Notes: generated by a model not told the origin, from the sequence alone. A stretch of DNA of 64,000 nt from Bacteroidia bacterium (GCA_037045145.1 JBAOIA010000005.1:16718-80717), one strand, 5' to 3'; numbered from the stretch's first letter, positions 8,838-17,108 are shown. Translations and numbers: made by a program.

Positions 8838-9174
8838 AACTTATTGAACCTTGGTTTTTGCCTAAAAAAACTTCCCATTTACCAAATATCCTATAATCAT
8901 TTAGTGGTTGATACTAATTTAGAGGCATGTTATTACTATTTACATTACTCAACATTACAGCCATCGTTTTCTTTTTCTGTATTAAGGTGCGTTCAAAAAG
9001 CAACCGCCAGCATTTTCATTTTCATGTCAGCAAGTAATTTGCTGCCTTAGTTTTTAGACTGTACAGATAAGTTTATCCCCTTTTCGGAAGGATATAATTC
9101 CTTTTTGTATCATTGTTTTTTATGCTTTTATTATTAGTTAGCATATTTGACCTGTCAAAATAAAAACAAAGGTT
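8838..9174. other. Gene-poor interval between pckA and the choice-anchor V gene
   Basis: No convincing gene. An open frame covers the pckA terminator and has no recognisable protein character. A small inverted repeat, CAGCAA-GTAA-TTTGCTG (9028-9044), is followed by CCTTAGTTTTT and might be a second weak terminator. The last part presumably carries the promoter of the next gene (GCATATTTG at 9151-9159 is near the -7 consensus). Confidence 0.4.
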
Positions 9175-10011
9175 ATGAAGAAACTCTTTACACTAATTTT
9201 CTTTGCAATTGCAGGTCTTGTAGTTGCAGACATTTTAAATGAACAAGGACAAGCAGTTGCTACCGGGTCGCCCGGTGAATTTGATTGTACATCATGCCAT
9301 ACAGGCAATAATGTAAATAGCGGAACCGGTTCTATAACAATTGCATCACCTAACATGCCCAACTGGCAATATGTTCCCGGACAGGTTTATCAAATTGATG
9401 TCACTGTTTCGCAAACAGGTGCTCCGCTGTTTGGATTTGGATTTGAAGCACTCAGAACAAGCAACAATACAAACGGTGGCACATTTCAGATTACTAACGC
9501 TGCAAGTACTTTTCTAAAAACTGGTTTTATAAATGGTTCGAACAGGACCAATGTTGTCCATAAGAAAAATGGCGGACTGAGCAATGATTCACATACCTTC
9601 TCTTTCAACTGGACAGCTCCTGCAACCAACATTGGAAATATAATTTTCTATTCAGCAGGAAATGCAGCAAACAATCAGGGAGATACATTAGGAGATTTTA
9701 TCTATAAAACGCAACAACTAATTACACCGTCTATTACAGGAATAAATGAAATTCAACAAGCAGATTTTTCTGTTTATCCTAATCCGGCAACAGATTTTAT
9801 CAATATAATTTTTCCTGAAAGCCAAACTGTAACAACCTATTCTATTCTTGATATTAGCGGCAAAATGGTTGACCAAGGAAAGGTGCTGCATTCTCAGGCG
9901 GAATACTTATCTGTTAAACTTCCTGATTCAATGAAAGCAGGAATTTATTTTATTGAAGTCAATAATTTGGGTGATTACAAAAGACAAAAATTTGTTAAGC
10001 TCAAGAATTAA
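9175..10011 (+). CDS. T9SS-secreted choice-anchor V (reeler-like) protein
   Basis: A 278-residue exported protein. Residues 1-19 form a signal peptide. Residues about 32-185 match the choice-anchor V/reeler-like domain, with the hallmark SPGEFDCTSCHTG; the CxxCH in it looks like a haem c-binding motif. Residues about 200-278 form a T9SS type A sorting domain (FSVYPNPATDFINI and, at the end, KAGIYFIEVNN and KFVKLKN). The protein is therefore expected on the cell surface or in the medium, exported by the Por/Gld system encoded at 49-55 kb. Reaction unknown; whether the CxxCH carries haem is not shown by sequence alone. Convergent with the GH18 gene. Confidence 0.82.
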   Translation: MKKLFTLIFFAIAGLVVADILNEQGQAVATGSPGEFDCTSCHTGNNVNSGTGSITIASPNMPNWQYVPGQVYQIDVTVSQTGAPLFGFGFEALRTSNNTNGGTFQITNAASTFLKTGFINGSNRTNVVHKKNGGLSNDSHTFSFNWTAPATNIGNIIFYSAGNAANNQGDTLGDFIYKTQQLITPSITGINEIQQADFSVYPNPATDFINIIFPESQTVTTYSILDISGKMVDQGKVLHSQAEYLSVKLPDSMKAGIYFIEVNNLGDYKRQKFVKLKN

Positions 10012-10041
10012 TAAGTCTGATAAAGTGCTAAAAAATGAAAA

Positions 10042-11340
10042 TCAGTACTTCACAAATTTAACAATCTGATTTTTCAATTTAACATAATACATTCCATTTG
10101 ACAAGTTTGAAATATCTACCTCCTGCTTGTTTGAAGTACAGTTTACAGACTTGATTTTGTTGCCAAGTAAATCGTTAATATAACAAGGCTCGTTTCCTAC
10201 TGAATTAGTAGTGATATAAATTTTATCAGAGGCGGGATTTGGGAAGACTGCTATATTCTGTTGGTTCAAATCTGCCAATGAAGTATTTGTACCGAATATT
10301 TTCTGAAAGTTTTCGGCATATTGATAAGAGGAAGTTGAGCAATTGTTGACAGCATCCCAATTGATAGACCAGGTCATCATACCACGTAATGTTGGATAGC
10401 CCCCTGACTGAACCAAGGTATAGGTACCCGGCTTTGGTCCTTTACCAAGCAAATAATCAAGTGCCGATTTCACGGTGGCTGTATCAGTATAACCACCTCC
10501 TGCAGCACTTGTGCAAGCCGGCAAGCCAACAGCTACCTTATGAGCAGCTAAGCCGGCAAACATTCCTCCTGAAGTATTAAACCCTTGAATGACGGCTTCT
10601 GTCATGGCAACAATAAAATCGGCAGTGCCTTGTGTATAGATGTTACCATCAATACCAAACATAGATCCGCTGTTATAGAGCTGAACGTGCAATATTTCCA
10701 ACGAATCGCGCAATGCATCTATTACCGGCAAATAGGCACCCCAGATACTGCCAAAAGCCGACATACCCCCTTGTACAAATGCAGTCTCTGGAGCCATGGT
10801 AAGTATCATTCTTTTTCCGTGCGAAGCATAATAGTTGCTCATGATTTGTTTTACTGCATCTATAAGGTTAATAATTTTTGCGTCAATTGGGTTTGCTATT
10901 GTTCCGCCACTTACAGCGATAGAACTGCCTTCAAAATCAATATCCAAACCATCAAAACCATAGAAGTCAATTATACTTGTCATACTCGAGACAAAAGAAT
11001 CGCGTTCCATAGTATTATCTAATGAAACCGGTGCATTAGCACCTCCCATGCTGATAATTACCTTGCGACCCTGATTCTGTAAATTCTGAACCTGTGTAGC
11101 AAAAACTGCCGGAGTAACTTGTTCAGGGATAAACTCCATCTGATAGTCTGTACCCAACTGAGGTACTGCAAAAGCAACGTCAATAACATTATAACGTGAA
11201 TCAACACTATCGAGCATAATGTATGGTGCTGATGGGGTATTCCAGTTATGCCAATAACCAACCAACGCTGGTGACTGCGACAATGCCACAACGGGCAAAA
11301 TATATAATGCCAATAAAAGTGTAAATTGTTTTTTCATCAT
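10042..11340 (-). CDS. T9SS-secreted GH18 chitinase-like glycoside hydrolase
   Basis: A 432-residue glycoside hydrolase family 18 enzyme. A signal peptide (LLLALYILPVVALSQS) is followed by a GH18 barrel starting ALVGYWHNWN. The catalytic signature DxxDxDxE appears as DGLDIDFE at 130-137, with Glu137 as acid/base, so it should be active; SMGG near 98-101 is the second conserved strand. Residues about 360-432 are a T9SS type A sorting domain (IAVFPNPASDKIYI, ending IVKFVKY). Likely substrate is chitin or a related N-acetylglucosamine polymer. There are two adjacent start codons (11340 and 11337). Probably monocistronic. Confidence 0.92.
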   Translation of the reverse strand: MMKKQFTLLLALYILPVVALSQSPALVGYWHNWNTPSAPYIMLDSVDSRYNVIDVAFAVPQLGTDYQMEFIPEQVTPAVFATQVQNLQNQGRKVIISMGGANAPVSLDNTMERDSFVSSMTSIIDFYGFDGLDIDFEGSSIAVSGGTIANPIDAKIINLIDAVKQIMSNYYASHGKRMILTMAPETAFVQGGMSAFGSIWGAYLPVIDALRDSLEILHVQLYNSGSMFGIDGNIYTQGTADFIVAMTEAVIQGFNTSGGMFAGLAAHKVAVGLPACTSAAGGGYTDTATVKSALDYLLGKGPKPGTYTLVQSGGYPTLRGMMTWSINWDAVNNCSTSSYQYAENFQKIFGTNTSLADLNQQNIAVFPNPASDKIYITTNSVGNEPCYINDLLGNKIKSVNCTSNKQEVDISNLSNGMYYVKLKNQIVKFVKY

Positions 11341-11402
11341 TTTTATTTTTTAAGAAAGAAATTTATTCAGATGCGAATTTATCTAATTCCGGAAACCATA
11401 CA

Positions 11403-11933
11403 TCATTTTAAATGTGGTTTAAGTTTTTCTATATGGTTTAATGCATTTTTTAATCGGCACTCTCCTATTCCACTTACAGTTTGATACCCTAATTCAAAGT
11501 TATTCAATTCTTGTACATACAATTCAAACAGTTGCCTTCTGAATTGCGGATGCTCTCTTAAAGGATCGTCTTCCCAGGGAAGATCAATTTCTGTCAACAA
11601 GTGCAATGAATAATCACTCTTCTGTATTGCATCAGTAATCCATTTTTCAGTACGGCCATATTTAAAGTCGCTCCAAACTTTTATCACAATTAAGTTAGTG
11701 TCGCAAAACAAAAAGTTATTTGCAGTTTTTGACAATCTCTCTTCTTCCGCTAACTGCAATTTAGCGATAACAGATAAATCATCAAAATTATATGGCCTGC
11801 TTAAATTCTGTAAATAGCTACGTGCAACTTCAGTTACCCAGGTGGTGTTATAATGTTTGGCTAACTGTTCACTTAACAAACTCTTTCCTGTTGATTCAGG
11901 TCCTACAATGGCAATTTTATGAATTTTCCTCAT
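11403..11933 (-). CDS. NadR/Ttd14-type AAA ATPase, probable ribosylnicotinamide kinase
   Basis: A 176-residue P-loop kinase similar to the C-terminal kinase domain of NadR. The P-loop is VGPESTGKS at about 10-18, followed by WVTEVARSYL and the Asp-containing strand NFLFCDTNLIVIKVW. It would phosphorylate nicotinamide riboside to NMN, trapping it in the cell. Its start overlaps the end of pnuC by 17 bp, and the pairing of NR transporter and NR kinase supports this role. The NMN adenylyltransferase domain of full-length NadR is absent. Confidence 0.82.
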   Translation of the reverse strand: MRKIHKIAIVGPESTGKSLLSEQLAKHYNTTWVTEVARSYLQNLSRPYNFDDLSVIAKLQLAEEERLSKTANNFLFCDTNLIVIKVWSDFKYGRTEKWITDAIQKSDYSLHLLTEIDLPWEDDPLREHPQFRRQLFELYVQELNNFELGYQTVSGIGECRLKNALNHIEKLKPHLK

Positions 11934-12498
11934 GTCTGATGAGATGGTTCTGCCATTTAAAATAGCCTATAATAGCCATAACTAAATAAATGGAAAACAA
12001 AATTGCATACAATGGCAGACCTTTATAAAGATAAATTCCTATATATAAAATATTGGCATCAATCCATACCAACCAATTCTCAATTTTCTTTTCCGCCATT
12101 AAATACTGTGCTGCAAAACATACGCTTGTTGCCAATGCATCCCAGTAAGGCAAATGAGCATTAGTATAATGACTGAACCATCCACCCATGCCAATTGTCA
12201 ATAAAATGATTCCACCAAGTAAAATGAAAATGAGTTTTTTTGAAGCGTTGGTAACAGGCATTTCAGTATTTTGATTACCTCTAAACCAACGTAACCAACC
12301 ATAGGAAAGCAAGATTATATAAACACCCTGTTGTATAACATCACTATATAAATTCTGATGATAAAAAATATAAAGTGATACAATTACATTTACCAAACTA
12401 ATAGGAAAATATGCAATCTTTTCTTGTATCCCAAAATAAATTCCAACTACTCCAAACAAAAAGCCAATCCATTCTATCAAAGGAATATTTAAAAACAT
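11917..12498 (-). CDS. pnuC: PnuC-type nicotinamide riboside transporter
   Basis: A PnuC-family integral membrane protein of about 193 residues with seven or eight hydrophobic segments. The family motif LLSYGWLRWFRG is near residue 70, and the C-terminal half has NWLVWIDANILYIGIYLY. PnuC proteins move nicotinamide riboside by facilitated diffusion; related PnuT proteins carry thiamine. Overlap with a NadR-like kinase gene, and no visible thiamine riboswitch or pyrophosphokinase gene, favours nicotinamide riboside. A GTG start 18 bp upstream (12516) is possible, but MFLNIPLIEW fits the family better. Third gene of the leftward operon from 13904. Confidence 0.88.
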   Translation of the reverse strand: MFLNIPLIEWIGFLFGVVGIYFGIQEKIAYFPISLVNVIVSLYIFYHQNLYSDVIQQGVYIILLSYGWLRWFRGNQNTEMPVTNASKKLIFILLGGIILLTIGMGGWFSHYTNAHLPYWDALATSVCFAAQYLMAEKKIENWLVWIDANILYIGIYLYKGLPLYAILFSIYLVMAIIGYFKWQNHLIRHEENS

Positions 12499-12519
12499 AA
12501 TAGTTTGTAAGTCCACAGG

Positions 12520-13272
12520 CTACAAAGCGTTTAAGGTTTGGTTTAAGTTAGATTTAGCTTTTGCAATTTCAAACATGAGTTCCGGATTAGATTCAATAGC
12601 ATTTCCTACCACAATAATGTCTGCTCCTGAATTATAAATTTCAATTGCTTTTTCAGCAGTACGAATTCCACCACCCACTATCAATGGCAGGTTTGTATTT
12701 TTTTTAACCATTTCAATCATCTGACCGGAAACGGTTCTTCTTGCTCCACTTCCAGCTTCAAGATAAATTACCTGCATACCTAAAAGTTGTCCGGCAACTG
12801 CTGTTGAAACTGCCAATTCACTATGGTCATGAGGAATAGGTTTAGTATTACTCACATACTGAACCGTGGTTACATTGCCACTGTCAATTAGAATGTATCC
12901 TGTAGGTATTACTTCAATTCCTGATAGTTTTACAGATATAGCACTAAGCACATGTTGGCCGATTAGCAAATCTGCATTGCGACCTGATATTAGCGAAAGA
13001 TATAAAATAGCGTCAGCCTGCGGATCAACTTGTGAGGCATTACCAGGAAAAAGAATTACTGGCAAGGAAGTAAATTTTTTCAACCATGCAATAGTTTCAG
13101 AAATGCTTCCATGAGTTAAAATACTTCCACCAACAAAAAAATAGTCAACTTGATACGCTGATGCATATTCGCAAAGTTTTTTCAAATGCTCTTCATTAAC
13201 CTTATCAGGGTCAATTAAAACAGCAAGCTGCTTTTTTCGGTTATGAAATTGCTGAAGTAATTGTTGCTTCAT
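12520..13272 (-). CDS. Geranylgeranylglyceryl/heptaprenylglyceryl phosphate synthase (PcrB/GGGPS family)
   Basis: A 250-residue TIM-barrel prenyltransferase that links a polyprenyl diphosphate to sn-glycerol-1-phosphate through an ether bond. Family motifs are visible: LAVLIDPDK near the N-terminus, YLEAGSGA, VGGGIRTAEKA and VGNAIE, the last two forming the phosphate-binding end of the barrel. In archaea this is the first committed step of membrane lipid synthesis; bacterial homologues in Bacteroidota and Firmicutes exist, the former usually using geranylgeranyl-type donors. It sits 2 bp after the phosphopantetheinyl transferase stop and a few bases before pnuC. A UbiA prenyltransferase at 33344 could act on a related product. 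Confidence 0.9.
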   Translation of the reverse strand: MKQQLLQQFHNRKKQLAVLIDPDKVNEEHLKKLCEYASAYQVDYFFVGGSILTHGSISETIAWLKKFTSLPVILFPGNASQVDPQADAILYLSLISGRNADLLIGQHVLSAISVKLSGIEVIPTGYILIDSGNVTTVQYVSNTKPIPHDHSELAVSTAVAGQLLGMQVIYLEAGSGARRTVSGQMIEMVKKNTNLPLIVGGGIRTAEKAIEIYNSGADIIVVGNAIESNPELMFEIAKAKSNLNQTLNAL

Positions 13273-13274
13273 AT

Positions 13275-13904
13275 TTATTTTTCGATTGCAATAGTAGTTA
13301 GCAGGTGATCCTGAAACGAATATTGAATATCATAGCTGCAAATATCATTATTTAAAATTAACTGACCTTTAATTTCTCCTTGTTGCTGATATTCAAATGG
13401 CAAAATACGAAGGTTGTCTTTAAAATCGAGCGATTTTTTACCATAGATTTTATAAATAACTTCTTTTGCACTCCAAAGCATCAGTGTTTTTTGCTGAGGA
13501 TTGTCAAGTAAAAAAGATGTTTCATCGCTGCGGACAAACTTATGCGAAATAGATACAACAGACCTGTCCAATAGTTCCATATCAAAACCGCAATTGTTGT
13601 AACGGTGAAACAGTACGCCCACAAAACCATGTGTATGTGAAATAGAAATGAAACCTTCCGGTGATGCCAGAAAAGGTTTTCCATATTCATTATAAAAAAT
13701 ATCGAAGTGCTTTTCAGGTAATATCTCATGCAAAATCAATCTCACGGCATACCATTCTGCAATACGTCTTTGATGGGTATAGTGTCCGGGTAAATTATAT
13801 TTTCCATAGAAACGCAGCATTTGTGAAAGCATATTTGTGCTTTCTGTTAAATGCCATATTCCTGTAAAACTATTGTCAGACTTAATTGACTTTATTAGAG
13901 GCAT
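13275..13904 (-). CDS. 4'-phosphopantetheinyl transferase superfamily protein (Sfp-like)
   Basis: A 209-residue Sfp-type phosphopantetheinyl transferase, which moves the phosphopantetheine arm of CoA to a Ser on carrier proteins. Visible motifs are GFDME at 106-110 (Mg2+-binding G-x-D-x-E) and WSAKEVIYKIYGK at 144-156 (W-x-x-KE-x3-K). The two-domain length suggests a broad-range Sfp type rather than the shorter AcpS type. It is the first gene of the leftward operon with GGGP synthase, pnuC and the NadR-like kinase, and is divergent from ahcY across 79 bp. Confidence 0.87.
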   Translation of the reverse strand: MPLIKSIKSDNSFTGIWHLTESTNMLSQMLRFYGKYNLPGHYTHQRRIAEWYAVRLILHEILPEKHFDIFYNEYGKPFLASPEGFISISHTHGFVGVLFHRYNNCGFDMELLDRSVVSISHKFVRSDETSFLLDNPQQKTLMLWSAKEVIYKIYGKKSLDFKDNLRILPFEYQQQGEIKGQLILNNDICSYDIQYSFQDHLLTTIAIEK

Positions 13905-13914
13905 AAAATAATCC

Positions 13915-13945
13915 TTTGTTAGTAGGCAGTAAATGTGTAAATTTG
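13915..13945 (+). promoter_or_regulatory. Promoter of ahcY
   Basis: TTTG at 13915-13918, a 19-bp spacer and TAAATTTG at 13938-13945, a complete match to the Bacteroidota primary-sigma consensus. It lies 38 bp before the ahcY ATG. Confidence 0.72.
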
Positions 13946-13983
13946 CGCAAAATTTTGAAAATCATACAAATTAAATCAAAAAT

Positions 13984-15300
13984 ATGTCAACAGTAACAGA
14001 TTCAAAACTGAAGTACAAAGTAAAAGACATTTCACAGGCTGAGTGGGGTCGTAAAGAAATTAAACTAGCTGAGGCAGAGATGCCGGGATTAATGTCGTTG
14101 CGTGCAGAATTCGGCAAACAAAAACCACTTAAAGGTGCCAGAATTGCAGGATGTCTTCACATGACCATTCAAACGGCTGTATTAATTGAAACTTTAAAAG
14201 AGTTAGGTGCAGAAGTTACCTGGAGTTCATGTAATATTTTTTCTACACAAGATCATGCAGCAGCAGCAATTGCAGCAGCAGGAATTCCTGTTTATGCCTG
14301 GAAAGGTATGAACAATGAAGAGTTCGACTGGTGTATAGAACAAACGCTGTTTGCTTTTGAAGGCGGCAAACCATTAAACATGATTTTAGATGATGGTGGC
14401 GATCTTACCAATATGGTATTTGATAAATTTCCGGAGTTAATTAAAGGTATTAAAGGTCTTAGCGAAGAAACGACTACAGGTGTTCACCGCTTGTATGAGC
14501 GTATGCAAAAAGGCACTTTACCAATTCCTGCCATTAACATTAACGACTCTGTAACCAAATCGAAGTTCGATAATAAGTACGGCTGTCGTGAATCGTTGCA
14601 GGATGCTATTCGCAGAGCAACAGACCTGATGCTTGCAGGAAAAGTTGCAGTAGTTGCCGGTTATGGTGATGTTGGAAAAGGATCTGCAGAATCATTAAGC
14701 AGTGCCGGTGTTCGTGTTATTGTTACAGAAATTGATCCAATATGTGCACTACAAGCAGCTATGGAAGGCTATGAAGTGAAAACAATGGATAATGCCATTC
14801 CGGAAGCAGACATTATTGTTACTGCAACAGGAAATCATAACATTATTGTTGACAAGCATTTTAAAGCAATGAAACATAATGCTGTTGTTTGTAACATCGG
14901 TCACTTCGATAACGAGATTGATATGGCATGGCTGAATAAGAACTACGGTCATACAAAAGACACTATCAAACCGCAAGTTGACAAATATACCCTTGACGGC
15001 AAAGACATTATTGTACTTGCAGAAGGCCGTTTGGTTAATCTTGGCTGTGCAACAGGTCACCCATCTTTTGTGATGAGTAATTCATTCACCAATCAAACAC
15101 TGGCTCAGCTTGAGTTGTGGAACCATACCGATAAATATGAAAACAAGGTTTACACACTTCCAAAACATCTTGATGAGAAAGTTGCACGTTTGCACTTAAG
15201 TAAAATTGGTGTTGAGTTGGAAACGTTAACACAAAGTCAGGCAGACTATATTGGTGTTGCTGTTGCAGGACCTTATAAGCCTGATTACTATCGCTACTAA
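13984..15300 (+). CDS. ahcY: Adenosylhomocysteinase (SAH hydrolase)
   Basis: SAH hydrolase of 438 residues, which cleaves S-adenosylhomocysteine to adenosine and homocysteine and so relieves product inhibition of methyltransferases. Substrate-domain motifs include HMTIQTAVLIETL near 59-71 and CNIFSTQDHAAAAI; the NAD-binding Rossmann motif GYGDVGKGSAES is at 226-237; the C-terminal tail KPDYYRY closes the neighbouring subunit's cofactor site. It has its own strong promoter and terminator, so it is monocistronic. No SAH riboswitch could be recognised in the short leader. Confidence 0.97.
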   Translation: MSTVTDSKLKYKVKDISQAEWGRKEIKLAEAEMPGLMSLRAEFGKQKPLKGARIAGCLHMTIQTAVLIETLKELGAEVTWSSCNIFSTQDHAAAAIAAAGIPVYAWKGMNNEEFDWCIEQTLFAFEGGKPLNMILDDGGDLTNMVFDKFPELIKGIKGLSEETTTGVHRLYERMQKGTLPIPAININDSVTKSKFDNKYGCRESLQDAIRRATDLMLAGKVAVVAGYGDVGKGSAESLSSAGVRVIVTEIDPICALQAAMEGYEVKTMDNAIPEADIIVTATGNHNIIVDKHFKAMKHNAVVCNIGHFDNEIDMAWLNKNYGHTKDTIKPQVDKYTLDGKDIIVLAEGRLVNLGCATGHPSFVMSNSFTNQTLAQLELWNHTDKYENKVYTLPKHLDEKVARLHLSKIGVELETLTQSQADYIGVAVAGPYKPDYYRY

Positions 15301-15377
15301 AATGATGTTTCATTAGATGATAAAGTAAACTGACAATGTGTAATTGATTTTCTGATTAAGAGCTCATTGTAAAATAT

Positions 15378-15418
15378 AAACCGCTGTTGTGCTTAGCATG
15401 ATGGCGGTTTTTGTTTTT
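15378..15418 (+). terminator. Intrinsic terminator of ahcY
   Basis: AAACCGC (15378-15384) pairs with GCGGTTT (15404-15410), an inner TGC/GCA pairing narrows the loop, and TTGTTTTT follows. Confidence 0.75.
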
Positions 15419-15604
15419 GAAGTACATAGAATTGTCTTCCGTAACCAACAAAAAGTAGTAAAGCATATCTTCTATAAGAATAAAGAAAAATAAAATCGCA
15501 TTCTAAACGATTCTACATAGTGCGTTTGCCATAACACCAAACAGTTTTACGAAGCATACATGCTTCCATTAAATAAAACCGATCTTGCAAATTGTCCCTA
15601 TTTT
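15419..15604. other. Intergenic stretch at the start of the accessory patch
   Basis: No gene or RNA recognised. Together with the ahcY terminator region this is about 300 bp without coding sequence, and it marks the transition from core genes to the variable patch at 15.6-20.1 kb. Confidence 0.4.
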
Positions 15605-16213
15605 TTAACAGCAATTTTCTCCGGCTTGTATTGGCGGACATTTCATAGTCCCGTAACTACAGTAAACGCAACAATCACCTTCCAATGGTTTTAATCTTGT
15701 CCTACAGTTTTCACACTCGTAAAAATATACACAAGCGTCAGTTGGCATAATTTCTGTTTTTTTGTGTCTGCAGTTTGGACAAATCAGCGTTGATTGAGTT
15801 TCTATTTTCTTGCCTTTAGATGTAGCGCAGTTGTCACAATTTCCGTGCATTTTATTTCGATTGTAATTCCATATTGTTGCCACTAAAAGTCCAAACATAC
15901 CTGCGTAAAGAAAAAACATCCAATAGTCGCTTTGGCTAAAGTGATAGGCATAAAAAATTATAAGTCCGCTTGGAATAGATATGAGCAAGGGATATAAACA
16001 ACGATGCTTTCTATAAGAAATGTAAAGACCACCAACTGAAAAAATGACCATTGCTTGAAAAACCCACATTGTCCAACCACCAAAAAGTTCAAAACTACCC
16101 AATCCGAGTGCTGACGCAACAAATGCAAAAAGCGGAAAACAGCAAGGTGAGAAAATAGCAGTCAGGAATACCCCAGCCGTTCCTAATTTATCCATGTTGC
16201 TTATCAATTTCAT
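15605..16213 (-). CDS. MerC-like membrane protein with Cys-rich C-terminal domain
   Basis: A 202-residue protein. The first ~120 residues hold four hydrophobic segments with a metal-type motif in the first (FSPCCFPLFAF), as in MerC mercury-transport proteins. The cytoplasmic tail is Cys-rich: HGNCDNC, CPNCRHKK and CENCRTRL pairs look like a zinc-ribbon, and the end carries GDCCVYCSYGTMKCPP, a conserved C-terminal signature of Bacteroidota metal-related proteins. Function is probably heavy-metal (mercury) handling, inferred from family resemblance. No merA, merT, merP or MerR/ArsR regulator gene is next to it, so the context does not confirm mercury resistance. A second ATG (16195) is possible. 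Confidence 0.75.
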   Translation of the reverse strand: MKLISNMDKLGTAGVFLTAIFSPCCFPLFAFVASALGLGSFELFGGWTMWVFQAMVIFSVGGLYISYRKHRCLYPLLISIPSGLIIFYAYHFSQSDYWMFFLYAGMFGLLVATIWNYNRNKMHGNCDNCATSKGKKIETQSTLICPNCRHKKTEIMPTDACVYFYECENCRTRLKPLEGDCCVYCSYGTMKCPPIQAGENCC

Positions 16214-16448
16214 TTTATTTTTTTTGGTAGTACAATGATTGTCTTTTTAACGAAGGTTTGGGCTTTTTGTAGTTAGGCTAAATTGAATAACGAATGTTGA
16301 GCCATGTACAAATATCTATTATAAGTCGCTCAGTTCCGCTTGCTACAAACAGAATATTACCTACTATTTTGTCGTGTATTCTTTACTAAACATAAAATAT
16401 ATTTGTCTTTTTGTATAACATTATAGGCTTTTGTACAAAATTAATTAT
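16214..16448. other. Intergenic region upstream of the frameshifted membrane gene
   Basis: No gene seen. It is very AT-rich towards its right end and should hold the promoters for the divergent genes at 16213 (-) and 16449 (+). Confidence 0.4.
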
Positions 16449-16918
16449 ATGTCAAAGTCAATATTATTACCAAACAAATTTAAAAAATCGGATGGTTTAT
16501 TCTAATACCATCAATTTTAATAGGAATATTTTTAACATTTTCTGATTACAGACCAGATTGGTTAAATGGTAAAATGGTTACAGTTTTTCATTTCAGGACA
16601 GATGAAAAATATTTCGCTGTTCTTAATGTAAATTTTACAAATACCATTATTGGTGTATTACTTATTATTGGTGGGTTACATGTTAGTTTTTCAAAGGAAA
16701 AAAATGAGGATGAATTTATTTCAAAAATTCGTTTTACATCACTTCTTTGGGCTGTCCTTGTTAATTATGTATTATTAATTATAGCTTTTGTATTTGTTTA
16801 TGAAATAGAATTTTTCAATGTAATGATATATAATATGTTTACTGTCCTGATAATTTTCATTGTTAGGTTTAACTATATTTTATTTAAAAATTCAAAAAAT
16901 TTGTCAAATGCAGAATAA
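16449..16918 (+). pseudogene. Frameshifted small membrane protein (DUF2178-like), regulator partner
   Basis: From the ATG at 16449 the frame reads MSKSILLPNKFKK and then stops at 16503. If one A is restored in the six-A run at 16482-16487 the frame continues without a break as KKIGWFILIPSILIGIFLTF and on through the stop at 16916-16918, giving about 157 residues with four hydrophobic segments. Restoring the frame recovers the first membrane helix and a natural gene start, so a one-base loss in a homopolymer is the best explanation. The remaining open part starts at an ATG at 16574 (114 residues). The fold resembles small DUF2178-type membrane proteins that pair with an XRE regulator. Mutation, sequencing error and slippage expression are all possible. 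Confidence 0.68.
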
Positions 16919-17108
16919 AATAAAAGTTGAACGGGCAATTTTAAATATTACTCAAGAGGAACTTGCAAGAAAAATTTCTGTAAGCCGTCAAACTATTAAT
17001 GCTATGGAATTAAATAAATATGTCCCTTCAACAGTTTTAGCATTAAAGCTTGCCAAAGTCTTTAATAAACAAGTGGAAGATATTTTTTCTCTTGATAAGG
17101 ACGATTAA
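16908..17108 (+). CDS. Small XRE-family regulator (YgzD/antitoxin-like size)
   Basis: A 66-residue, almost pure HTH protein starting MQNKIKVERAILNITQEELA; the recognition helix region is ISVSRQTINAMELNKY and the end reads VEDIFSLDKDD. These one-domain XRE proteins commonly repress the operon in which they lie. Its ATG overlaps the 3' end of the membrane protein gene by 11 bp, implying translational coupling with that (now frameshifted) gene. An upstream in-frame ATG at 16860 lies inside the preceding coding sequence and is less likely. Confidence 0.85.
   Translation: MQNKIKVERAILNITQEELARKISVSRQTINAMELNKYVPSTVLALKLAKVFNKQVEDIFSLDKDD

Noticed and set aside
8811..9050. Open frame of 79 codons after pckA
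   Set aside because: It runs through the pckA terminator, has no ribosome-binding context and no recognisable protein features.
11917..12516. PnuC read as a thiamine transporter (PnuT)
   Set aside because: Neighbouring NadR-like kinase points to nicotinamide riboside, and no thiamine riboswitch or thiamine gene is adjacent.
16272..16278. GTTAGGC here and GTTAGGT at 18892-18898 fit the 7-base core of integron attC sites, and genes in the patch look cassette-like
   Set aside because: No matching partner core with the inner pairing of an attC was found at the proper distance, gene orientation is mixed, and no integrase gene is present. Seven-base matches occur by chance.
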